Below, one piece after another: positions 7,579 to 15,327 of a stretch of 64,000 nt of DNA (its first letter is position 1; each line of letters starts with the position of its first letter). Under the pieces are notes generated by a model. It made no database searches, was not told the DNA's origin, and saw nothing but the letters and a program-made list of their open reading frames with translations. The position numbers and the translations under genes were made by a program. Source of the DNA: an uncultured Bacilli bacterium (GTDB lineage: Bacteria; Bacillota_I; Bacilli_A; RF39; UBA660); assembly GCA_934168275.1 (NCBI GenBank), contig CAKPNA010000001.1, positions 1-64,000 of the forward strand. Direction: 5' to 3'.

Positions 7579-8076
7579 CTAATCACAGAATAAAGTAATC
7601 TTACCATTTTTCTTAGTCTTTTCTATATCAATAACTCTTTGATTAGATGAGCCTCTCCATTTTAAAGTAGGATCATGTAAACTATCATCATATTGGCCAT
7701 CTACTAAGACATCTATGTAATTAAATATTTCTTTATTTCTTTCCATAATATCATCATATAGAAATCCACTCCAAACCCACACACTTTTATTTGGATATTT
7801 CTCTTTAAAAGCCTTTACTAATTTCATAGTACCATCAATATTCACAGGATGCATAGGTTCTCCGCCTAATACAGATAACCCTTTAATATGATCAAGTTCT
7901 GCTAAAGATAATACTTTATCAATTGTCTCATCAGTAAACTCAGTACCGCCTTTAAAATCATGTGTTTCCGGATTAAAGCAATTCTTACATTTAAAAGTAC
8001 ATCCTTGCATAAATATTGATACTCTAACCCCCGGTCCATCAGATATATCCATCTTTCTAATTTTATTATATCTCAT
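7579..8076 (-). CDS. nrdG: Anaerobic ribonucleoside-triphosphate reductase activating protein
   Basis: This radical SAM activase installs the glycyl radical on NrdD. The 165 aa length is typical. The 4Fe-4S motif CTFKCKNCF (CX3CX2C) is near residue 25, and SVLGGEPMHP near 69 is the SAM-binding glycine region. It starts 2 nt downstream of nrdD and is co-transcribed with it. Its presence indicates anaerobic deoxynucleotide synthesis. Confidence 0.96.
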   Translation of the reverse strand: MRYNKIRKMDISDGPGVRVSIFMQGCTFKCKNCFNPETHDFKGGTEFTDETIDKVLSLAELDHIKGLSVLGGEPMHPVNIDGTMKLVKAFKEKYPNKSVWVWSGFLYDDIMERNKEIFNYIDVLVDGQYDDSLHDPTLKWRGSSNQRVIDIEKTKKNGKITLFCD

Positions 8077-8078
8077 TA

Positions 8079-10235
8079 CTATTCACAGTCCTTGTTATCA
8101 ATATGTAATACTCTTTCTTTTATTTCTTGTGTTCTTCCCTTATTCCAAAAGTTAGAACCTATATAACCGCAAGTACGTCTAGCTACATTTAATTTATCGT
8201 GATCACGATTACCACAATTTGGACAATACCATTCTAGATTATCATCTATTAATATTTCTCCATCATAACCACATACTTGACAATAATCACTCTTTGTATT
8301 AAGTTCAGCATACATAATATTATCGTAAATAAACTTAATGACTTCTAATACAGCATCAATATTATTAGTTAAATTAGGAGTCTCTACATATGATATCGCC
8401 CCACCTGGGCTTAATCTTTGAAATTCACTTTCTAATTTTAGCTTAGTAAAAGCATCTATTTCTTCAAATACCGGAACATGATATGAATTAGTAATATAAT
8501 CTCTATCTGTTATGCCTTTAATTCTACCAAATCTTTCTCTTAAACATTTAGCAAACTTATATGTTGTTGATTCAATTGGTGTTCCATAAACACTATAATC
8601 AATATTTTCTGCTTCTTTCCATTCCTTACATTTATCATTCATTTTCTGCATAACCTGAATACCAAAATCATGACCAACACCACCATCAGTATGACTATTA
8701 CCTGTCATATATTTAACACACTCATATAGCCCAGCATAACCAAGTGATATAGTTGAATAACCATTATGTAATAAATCATGAATACTCTCGCCTTTACCTA
8801 GTCTAGCTAAAGCCCCATGTTGCCATAAAATAGGTGCTACATCAGAAGTTGCCTTAGATAATCTTTTATGTCTAATTTGTAAAGCTCTATGACATAATTC
8901 TAGTCTCTCTTCAAATATCTTCCAGAACTTATCCATATCTTTATCACTAGATAAAGCTACATCAACTAAGTTAATAGTAACAACACCTTGATTAAATCTA
9001 CCATAGTATTTAGGTTTACCCTTCTCATCAACATAAGGAGTTAAGAAACTACGACATCCCATACATGGATAACAATTACCATTACCATTCTTATCTATCT
9101 TTAATTCTTTCATTATCTTTTCAGAAATATAATCGGGTACCATTCTCTTAGCAGTACATTTAGCAGCTAACTCAGTTAAATAGTAATATTTACTATCTTT
9201 ATGAATGTTATCTTCTTCTAGAATATATAAAAGTTTAGGAAATGCCGGTGTAATATAAACACCTTTTTCATTCTTCATACCTTCAATTCTTTGCTTTAAA
9301 ACTTCCTCAATAATCATGGCTAGTTCTTCTTTATATTCTTCAGTTTCTCCAAGATACATACACACACTTAAGAAAGGTGCTTGTCCATTAGTAGTAGTCA
9401 TTGAATTAATTTGATATTGGAATGTTTGAACACCATCTACTATTTCTTTTTGTAAATCTTCCTTAGCAAATTTCTCTATATTTGCCTTTGATAATTTTCT
9501 TTTTGAATATTTTTCAATATATCTATTATAACTATCTCTAACAAATGGTGCTAAATGTGTAAGTGTAATTGTTGCTCCACCATACTGACTAGATGAAACT
9601 GCTGTAATTAACTGTGTAGCAATTGTCATTGCTGTTAAAAATCTATGTGGTTTTTCAATCATTACTCCATTAATAGTCGTACCATTTTGTAGCATATCTT
9701 CTAGATTTATTAAATCACAATTATGTAATGCATTCTGTGCAAAGTAATCAGCATCATGAAAATGAATTATACCTTCGTCATGTGCTCTAACAATATCTTC
9801 CGGTAATAAGAAACGTCTTGTAATATCTGTTGAAGTAATACCAGCTAAATAATCTCTTTGTGTCGTAACTACTTTAGAATTTTTATTAGAATTCTCTGTA
9901 TTCCAATATTCATTTTCTCCATCAATTAATTCTTTAATAGCTAAATCAGTTGTATTACTTCTACGGACTAACTCTCTTGTATAACGATATGTTATATACT
10001 TCTTGGCAAGTTCATATTTACCAATTGCCATAAGTTTCATTTCAATTATATCTTGAATATCTTCTACTAGGATTCTTTTCTTACCTAGTTTCTCGATATA
10101 TTTGATAATATTTTTTATTTGAACACTAGATGCTTGTTCTTCTTCCTCAACCTCCAAATTAGCCTTTTCAATAGCGGCTTCTATTTTTTCCGGACAATAA
10201 TCTACCATATGTCCATCTCTTTTAATGACTTTCAT
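8079..10235 (-). CDS. nrdD: Anaerobic ribonucleoside-triphosphate reductase
   Basis: NrdD reduces ribonucleoside triphosphates to deoxyribonucleotides without oxygen. The N-terminal ATP-cone (KVIKRDGHMVDYCPEKIE) is followed by the ten-stranded barrel. The C-terminal zinc cysteines lie in CQVCGYDGE and CPNCGNR, and the glycyl-radical site is RRTCGYIGSNFWN. I place the start at the ATG at 10235 (718 aa) because GGAGGAG lies 6 nt before it; the further upstream in-frame codon would run through that ribosome site. It is divergent from a Crp/Fnr-type regulator with a palindrome between them. Confidence 0.97.
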   Translation of the reverse strand: MKVIKRDGHMVDYCPEKIEAAIEKANLEVEEEEQASSVQIKNIIKYIEKLGKKRILVEDIQDIIEMKLMAIGKYELAKKYITYRYTRELVRRSNTTDLAIKELIDGENEYWNTENSNKNSKVVTTQRDYLAGITSTDITRRFLLPEDIVRAHDEGIIHFHDADYFAQNALHNCDLINLEDMLQNGTTINGVMIEKPHRFLTAMTIATQLITAVSSSQYGGATITLTHLAPFVRDSYNRYIEKYSKRKLSKANIEKFAKEDLQKEIVDGVQTFQYQINSMTTTNGQAPFLSVCMYLGETEEYKEELAMIIEEVLKQRIEGMKNEKGVYITPAFPKLLYILEEDNIHKDSKYYYLTELAAKCTAKRMVPDYISEKIMKELKIDKNGNGNCYPCMGCRSFLTPYVDEKGKPKYYGRFNQGVVTINLVDVALSSDKDMDKFWKIFEERLELCHRALQIRHKRLSKATSDVAPILWQHGALARLGKGESIHDLLHNGYSTISLGYAGLYECVKYMTGNSHTDGGVGHDFGIQVMQKMNDKCKEWKEAENIDYSVYGTPIESTTYKFAKCLRERFGRIKGITDRDYITNSYHVPVFEEIDAFTKLKLESEFQRLSPGGAISYVETPNLTNNIDAVLEVIKFIYDNIMYAELNTKSDYCQVCGYDGEILIDDNLEWYCPNCGNRDHDKLNVARRTCGYIGSNFWNKGRTQEIKERVLHIDNKDCE

Positions 10236-10296
10236 TTTACTCCTCCTACCTATCATATGATGACAAAATTATACTACAATATATTTATTTTATTGT

Positions 10297-10310
10297 GTTG
10301 CACTTGCAAC
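10297..10310. promoter_or_regulatory. Palindromic operator between nrdD and the Crp-like gene
   Basis: GTTGC-ACTT-GCAAC is an inverted repeat inside the 115-bp divergent region. It overlaps the -35 element of the regulator promoter and lies near the -35 position of the nrdD promoter (TATAAT on the minus strand). Its size and dyad symmetry suit a Crp/Fnr-family dimer, so autoregulation and control of nrdDG are inferred. Confidence 0.55.
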
Positions 10311-10332
10311 AATTCAATAAATTTGTTATTAT
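10304..10332 (+). promoter_or_regulatory. Promoter of the Crp/Fnr-type regulator
   Basis: TTGCAA, 17 nt, TATTAT, followed by GAGAGGTG before the ATG at 10351. The -35 box is half of the palindrome. Confidence 0.6.
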
Positions 10333-10350
10333 TTTTATGAGAGGTGTAAA

Positions 10351-10986
10351 ATGAATGAATTATTTGATAATATTAAAGAAGGTAATCGTACTAAACTTCT
10401 TCAATTTTTGGAAGCAAATACCTTATTTTTTAAGAAAAACAGTAAAGATTTAGCCTTAATATTTGGTGAAAATAAAATTTGTATTGTTAAATCTGGGCAT
10501 ATCCAAGTTATAAAAAATGATTATAATGGTAATGTTACAATTATAGAAGATTTACAAGAAAATTCTATTTTTGGCACTATTACTCAGAGATATTATAATA
10601 ATGAATATAGTCTAACTTGCAAAGAAGATTCTTATATAATTATCTTTGACTTTGAAAGTATTTTACAATATGATGAATTAAAAACATTCTATAACCAATT
10701 CTTAAAAAACTTAATTAAAATATTATCTAATAAAATAATTGAAAACAATAATCGTATTGAAATATTAACCAATAAAACTATTAGAGATAAAATATTAACT
10801 TACTTACAATTACTTGCTAAAAAAAGTAAGTCATCTACTGTCACTATCCCTTTTAGTTATAGTATTATGGCTGATTATCTTGCTATTAATAGAAGTGCCA
10901 TGACTAGAGAATTAAAAAACTTAAAAGATGAAGGTTTAATTGAAACTAAGGGAAGAAAGATTAAAATTTTATTTGATCGAACCTAA
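10351..10986 (+). CDS. Crp/Fnr family transcriptional regulator
   Basis: This 211-aa protein has an N-terminal cyclic-nucleotide-binding-like beta roll (about residues 20-110), a dimerisation helix (about 110-140) and a C-terminal winged helix with recognition-helix region MADYLAINRSAMTRELKNLK near 171-190. The cNMP phosphate-binding Arg/Glu signature is absent, and there is no N-terminal cysteine cluster as in Fnr, so the ligand or redox signal is unknown. It is transcribed divergently from nrdDG, which suggests it senses anaerobic or nitrosative conditions and controls ribonucleotide reduction. A strong terminator follows. Confidence 0.85.
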   Translation: MNELFDNIKEGNRTKLLQFLEANTLFFKKNSKDLALIFGENKICIVKSGHIQVIKNDYNGNVTIIEDLQENSIFGTITQRYYNNEYSLTCKEDSYIIIFDFESILQYDELKTFYNQFLKNLIKILSNKIIENNNRIEILTNKTIRDKILTYLQLLAKKSKSSTVTIPFSYSIMADYLAINRSAMTRELKNLKDEGLIETKGRKIKILFDRT

Positions 10987-11015
10987 AAAAAGTACTACGC
11001 AACGTAGTACTTTTT
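10985..11015. terminator. Bidirectional intrinsic terminator
   Basis: AGTACTACG / CGTAGTACT is a perfect 9-bp stem with a 3-nt loop, preceded by A6 and followed by T5. It serves the Crp-like gene (+) and the tRNA (-). Confidence 0.85.
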
Positions 11016-11026
11016 AATTATCTCAT

Positions 11027-11103
11027 TGGTAGTCTGTACGGGTTTTGAACCCGTGAATACGAGCTTGAGAGGCGCGCGTGTTAAACCACTTCACCAACAG
11101 ACC
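11027..11103 (-). tRNA. tRNA-Glu (anticodon CUC as read)
   Basis: This is a 77-nt cloverleaf with encoded CCA. The acceptor GGTCTGT pairs with ACAGACT (G1-U72 wobble). The D arm is GTG...CAC, and the T arm ACGGG-TTCAAAA-CCCGT is perfect. The anticodon loop CTCTCAA gives CUC (Glu, GAG codons), with U33 and A37 as expected. The anticodon stem CGCGC/GCTCG has one C-U mismatch at 29-41. The overall sequence resembles Mollicutes/Bacilli tRNA-Glu. With a CUC anticodon it is probably a supplementary isoacceptor, since UUC usually suffices. It has its own promoter. Confidence 0.8.
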
Positions 11104-11105
11104 AC

Positions 11106-11132
11106 AATAATATCTTTTCACAAGATATTATT
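11106..11132. repeat. Perfect 11-bp palindrome at the tRNA-Glu transcription start
   Basis: AATAATATCTT / AAGATATTATT flank a 5-nt loop between the -10 box and the tRNA 5' end. The predicted start of transcription falls inside the palindrome, so it could be an operator rather than an RNA hairpin. Confidence 0.5.
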
Positions 11133-11161
11133 ATTCTAACACTAAAAATCATGTTTGACAA
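11133..11161 (-). promoter_or_regulatory. Promoter of tRNA-Glu
   Basis: TTGTCA, 17-nt spacer, TAGAAT on the minus strand, about 35 nt upstream of the mature tRNA 5' end. Confidence 0.7.
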
Positions 11162-11188
11162 TATATTTAATTTATTTTGTCATAAAAT

Positions 11189-11869
11189 TTATTTTTCTAG
11201 CGTTAACTTTAAAGGTTTAGAAGTATCTACTACTCTATTAATATAAAACCTTTTATTTCTTCTTACCTCATCAAGTAATTTTAAAGTAAATGGTGTCTTA
11301 TTTTTGCTTTTCTCAACAGTTCGTACAAATATATCTCCCATGCTATAATTACCCTGTGAATAATACTTTTTAGCGCATATTAATCTAATAATATTAACTT
11401 GTTCACTTGGCACACCTAACTCACGACAAGCTGACTCAACACCTAAATTATTCTCAAAAATATAAGAAGTTATTTCATCAAGATTTTCAATACCATAATT
11501 ATCCTGCAAATCATTTTTAAAACTATCTTCGTTCATTTTAAAATATGGTTTTCGATCTCCCTTACAAACTTTACCTTCTAAAACAGCAATTATTTGTGTA
11601 AAATCTAATTCTCTACCTTCCTTTATACTAACTTGCATTGCTACTTTTAAATACATAACAGCCATATCTTTATTATCTAATTTTGAATATGCCATCCCAA
11701 TTCTTGCATATGATGATGCTTTATGTTCTCTAAATTGTAAGACATCCAAATATGTCTTAATACACTCTTCATAACATCCATTTTTATAATATTCTTTACC
11801 ATCATTTACTAATTTTCTAATATCTACATATTCTTTAGTATTTTTTTTATTAAATAAAAAGTTCTTCAA
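11189..11869 (-). CDS. TPR-repeat protein, start uncertain (226 aa)
   Basis: Residues 18-90 look like tetratricopeptide helices (GKEYYKNGCYEECIKTYL; ASSYARIGMAYSKLDNKDMA). The C-terminal part is helical and unassigned. The given start is a TTG at 11869 directly after a T9 run, without a ribosome site. The frame is open for about 60 nt further upstream but has no ATG. The tnpB element begins close by on the other strand, so the original 5' end may have been altered by insertion. Its function is unknown; TPRs mediate protein contacts. Confidence 0.6.
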   Translation of the reverse strand: MKNFLFNKKNTKEYVDIRKLVNDGKEYYKNGCYEECIKTYLDVLQFREHKASSYARIGMAYSKLDNKDMAVMYLKVAMQVSIKEGRELDFTQIIAVLEGKVCKGDRKPYFKMNEDSFKNDLQDNYGIENLDEITSYIFENNLGVESACRELGVPSEQVNIIRLICAKKYYSQGNYSMGDIFVRTVEKSKNKTPFTLKLLDEVRRNKRFYINRVVDTSKPLKLTLEK

Positions 11870-11960
11870 AAAAAAATATGAAAATCTTGTTAATTTTGTT
11901 GCTTTATATAAATTTATATTGTATGATTATAACGTTAATAAACTAACAGGGGGATCAACA

Positions 11961-13114
11961 ATGTATTATAAAGCATATAAATTTAGAATTTATCCAAATG
12001 AAAATCAAAGAACTTTAATTAATAAAACATTAGGATGTACTAGGTTTGTATACAACTATTTTTTAAATATGCTAAAAAAAATGGTTATAAAAAAGCGAAT
12101 AAAAATATAAGACATTATACTCATCATTTAAAATACGAATATCCATTTTTACAAGAAATAGATAGTATTGCTATAAATAAAGCATTGTTTAATCTAGATG
12201 ATTCATATAAAAGATTTTTTAATAAACAAGGTGGTTATCCAAAATTCAAAAGTAAATTTAGTAAAAATAGTTATAATACAACTGCTGTTTATGGTACGTA
12301 CAAAAATCATAACTATTGTAATATTGAACTTGATTTAAAAAACAAAACTATTAAATTGCCTAAACTTAAAGTAATGAAAATTAGAGGTTATAGAAACACT
12401 GAATCAATCAATGGGAGAATATTAAATGCGACTATTTCAAAAGAACCAAGTGGAAAATATTATGTTTCTGTACTTTTTGAAATTCATGATGAAATCGATA
12501 AAGTTATTCCAACTTCGATAGTAGGTATAGATTTAGGAGTTAAAAATCTTTTAACTCTTTCTGATGGAACTGTATTTGAAAACAATAAATATATCTTAAA
12601 GTATGAAAAAAGAATAGAGAGAATGCAAAGATTATTAGCAAGAAAAGTAAAAGGTAGTGAAAATTATAAAAAGTGCAAACAAAAATTAGCGATACTTCAT
12701 TCAAAACTAGCAAATGCAAGAAAATATTATATACATAAAATAACTAAAAATATTACAGATGAATATGATATTATCACATGTGAAAAACTTCATACTAAAG
12801 AAATGATAATAAATGGCAAAAAGACAACTCTATCAAAAAATATAAATGATGCAAGTTTTAATGAAATATTAAAACAACTAGAGTATAAATCGAAATTTAA
12901 AGGTAAACAGTTTTATCAAATATATGATTATTATCCCTCAAGTCAAACTTGTAGTGTATGTGAAAATATTGATAAAAAATATAAGAACCTAAACGAAAGG
13001 ACATATAAATGTACAAAGTGTCATTTGGAAATAGATAGAGATTTGAATGCTAGTATCAACATTATGTTTGAAGGTGTAAAAATGTATATGAAAAACTATT
13101 GCAGTAATTATTAA
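11961..13114 (+). pseudogene. tnpB: Frameshifted tnpB (IS200/IS605-type RNA-guided nuclease)
   Basis: The N-terminal 39 codons from the ATG at 11961 (after GGGGGATC) match the tnpB at 33974-35113. The frame then breaks in an A8 run at 12074-12081, and one extra A would restore it. The downstream part (to 13114) continues the same protein. It keeps the RuvC residues (GIDLGVKNL; ITCEKL; IDRDLNASINI) and the zinc finger CSVC...CTKC. TnpB is the ancestor of Cas12 and uses an omega-RNA made from the element's 3' end. There is no tnpA partner here. It could be dead, or expressed through transcriptional slippage on A8. Confidence 0.85.
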
Positions 13115-13119
13115 AAAAG

Positions 13120-13260
13120 AGCAAGTAAATTAAATTAAAAATATATATTATGTACGGTAGCGACTATCGGAATTTAAGTCTGTTGGAGAAGACTCAGTAG
13201 AGTGTCTGTGAAGCAGAAATTTGAAATCGTGAGGTTTCAACGATAAACTTTTGATTTATC
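13120..13260 (+). ncRNA. Putative omega-RNA / right end of tnpB element 1
   Basis: Positions 13152-13182 are identical over 31 nt to 33904-33934 (minus) downstream of the second tnpB; the core is GGTAGCGACTATCGG. Hairpins follow (GAAATC-GTGA-GGTTTC; GATAAA...TTTATC). The conservation immediately 3' of tnpB, beyond the coding region, is what an omega-RNA scaffold shows. The ends and guide boundary are not determined. Confidence 0.6.
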
Positions 13261-13267
13261 ACTTGTT

Positions 13268-13480
13268 CTATCTTAATACTACCTGTCTATTAGGCTCAGT
13301 ACCTATACTAAATGAAACCATATCTAAATACTTATCAACCATATCATGAATTAGTTTCCTTTTTTCACTGTTCATAGGCTCTAAAACAATTATTCCTCTA
13401 TTCTTTATTAATAATTTATGATTTGCTTCGATAAACCCACTATCTATTTCTCTATGTTCTTTAATTAATTCTTTACCCAT
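13268..13480 (-). CDS. Short R3H-domain protein (70 aa)
   Basis: The C-terminal half contains LEPMNSEKRKLIHDMVD followed by FSIGTEPNRQVVLR, which matches the R3H single-stranded nucleic-acid-binding motif as found at the C-terminus of Jag/KhpB (PM..ERR.IH ... S.G.EP.R.VV). The KH and Jag-N parts are absent, so the protein is essentially a lone R3H domain. A GGAGGAAG-type ribosome site precedes the ATG at 13480. RNA binding is inferred. The tnpB element 1 right end abuts its 3' end. Confidence 0.65.
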   Translation of the reverse strand: MGKELIKEHREIDSGFIEANHKLLIKNRGIIVLEPMNSEKRKLIHDMVDKYLDMVSFSIGTEPNRQVVLR

Positions 13481-13564
13481 TTCTTCCTCCTCATCATAAA
13501 TCCTACATCAACATGTGTTGAAACATATTTTAACATTTTTCTTTATCAAGGTAAATATATAATT

Positions 13565-13590
13565 AAAAATCTCGCATTACTACACGAGAC
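13565..13590 (-). terminator. Terminator of gltX
   Basis: On the minus strand TCTCG...CGAGA forms a stem with TTTTTAATT after it, directly following the gltX stop codon. Confidence 0.7.
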
Positions 13591-13598
13591 TTTAATTA

Positions 13599-15224
13599 CT
13601 AAATATTCATAAATTTATTTAATCTACTCTTTATTTCATCTATCCCTAATACTGCCATTATTTCATATAAATCAGGTGTTTGTAAACGTCCTGTTAAAGC
13701 TACTCTTAGCATTTCACAAAAAGTACCAATATGTCCTTTATAATTAGTAGGATCTAAATTATATTCTTTACTACTTTTAACATATCCTACAGAATAAGCA
13801 TAATCACTAAGTTTATCATACCATTCATCATGACTATCATTAATATCATATATATTATTAATATAATCAACTAAAACTTCTCTATCATACTTAGAATAAT
13901 CCATATCCCTATCATACATAAACAAATCATTAAACATATATGATGTTTCTTTGCGTACATCTGAATATGCTGCAATATCTTTTCGTGGTTTAGCTTTATT
14001 TCTTTCAATATTAAATACTTTTATAGCATATTCTCTATCATTAAGTAAAATATCATAAAACTCTTTATCATAACTCTTAGTATATTCTAATACTTCATCA
14101 TATAAAGATTCTGCTGTTTTTCTAGAGAAATATAGTTTACATATACTTTTTAATTTCTCTAAATCGAATAATGTTCCACCACTCTTCATCTTAGAAAACT
14201 CAAACTTATAATCTTCTACTCTACTATCTTTATTTTGCATATACCAAGGTTCAAAATTAGCATTAATTAATGTTGCAAAATAAATACTTAATGCTTCACT
14301 TGGAATACCTAATTCCTCATAATATTTCATCGCACATTCTTTATCATATCTTTTACTTAATTTTCTAACACTATTACCATCTTTTTTAGTAAGTGGTGAT
14401 AAATGACCATATTTGGGAGTCTTAAAGTTTAATACTTTAAATAATTCTAGATGAACCGGTACTGATGATAACCATTCTTCTCCTCTTATAACATGTGTTG
14501 TTCCCATTAAATAATCATCAATAACATGAGCAAAATGATATGTAGGAAGTCCATCAGACTTAATTAATACAATATCCATATCATTTTCTGGAAACTCAAT
14601 ATTACCCTTAATTAAGTCATGATATGCTATTCTCTTTGATTCATCTCCTGTAGATCTAAGTCTAATAATATATGGCATACCATTATCTATTCTCTTCTTA
14701 ACTTCATCATAACTTAAATCTCTATCTTTAGCATACTTGCCATAGATACCTATTCTCTCTTTGTTGTCGCTTTGTTTCTCTCTAATTTCTTTTATTTCTT
14801 CTTCACTCATAAAGCAAGGATAAGCAAGTCCTTTACTAATTAAATCTTTAGCAAATGTTTGATATATCTCTCTTCTTTCTGACTGAATGTATGGACCATA
14901 TATTCCCCCTATATCTGGTCCTTCATCAAAATTAATATTAAACTTCTTTAAATCATTTAACATTAAATTAATACCATTATCTATTTTTCTTTTTTGATCA
15001 GTATCTTCAATACGTAAGAAATATACTCCATTAGTTTCTTTAGCAAATTGATTACAAATAAAAGCTGTATATAAACTACCGATATGAATAAACCCTGTTG
15101 GACTAGGAGCAAATCTTGTAATTATTGCCTTATCAGGAACATCTCTTCTAGGATACATTTCTAAATAATAATTAATATCTTTTGTAATATTAGGAAATAA
15201 TAATTCGCTTAATTCTCTTTTCAT
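13599..15224 (-). CDS. gltX: Glutamyl-tRNA synthetase
   Basis: This class I aminoacyl-tRNA synthetase charges tRNA-Glu. The signature RFAPSPTGFIHIGSLYTAF (HIGH-type) is near residue 41, and the KMSKS-type RKLSKRYD is near 287. At 541 aa it is longer than the usual 470-490, with extra residues at the N-terminus (about 35) and in the anticodon-binding part. In Bacilli such enzymes are often non-discriminating and also form Glu-tRNA-Gln, which this sequence cannot settle. A tRNA-Glu gene lies 2.5 kb away. It is followed by its own terminator. Confidence 0.95.
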   Translation of the reverse strand: MKRELSELLFPNITKDINYYLEMYPRRDVPDKAIITRFAPSPTGFIHIGSLYTAFICNQFAKETNGVYFLRIEDTDQKRKIDNGINLMLNDLKKFNINFDEGPDIGGIYGPYIQSERREIYQTFAKDLISKGLAYPCFMSEEEIKEIREKQSDNKERIGIYGKYAKDRDLSYDEVKKRIDNGMPYIIRLRSTGDESKRIAYHDLIKGNIEFPENDMDIVLIKSDGLPTYHFAHVIDDYLMGTTHVIRGEEWLSSVPVHLELFKVLNFKTPKYGHLSPLTKKDGNSVRKLSKRYDKECAMKYYEELGIPSEALSIYFATLINANFEPWYMQNKDSRVEDYKFEFSKMKSGGTLFDLEKLKSICKLYFSRKTAESLYDEVLEYTKSYDKEFYDILLNDREYAIKVFNIERNKAKPRKDIAAYSDVRKETSYMFNDLFMYDRDMDYSKYDREVLVDYINNIYDINDSHDEWYDKLSDYAYSVGYVKSSKEYNLDPTNYKGHIGTFCEMLRVALTGRLQTPDLYEIMAVLGIDEIKSRLNKFMNI

Positions 15225-15301
15225 TCTATATCACCTCAAAGTGAATAAATTATACCATTGATAGTTATAAAAATCAATTACTATTTCCTACATCATAACA
15301 A

Positions 15302-15327
15302 AACTCCGAAAATTATTCTTCGGAGTT
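15302..15327 (-). terminator. Terminator of the yqfD operon
   Basis: AACTCCGAA / TTCGGAGTT is a 9-bp stem overlapping the yqfD 3' end, followed on the minus strand by a T-rich tail (TTGTTATG). Confidence 0.65.

Noticed and set aside
10351..10986. Oxygen-sensing Fnr
   Set aside because: There is no N-terminal cysteine cluster, so only the Crp/Fnr family can be claimed.
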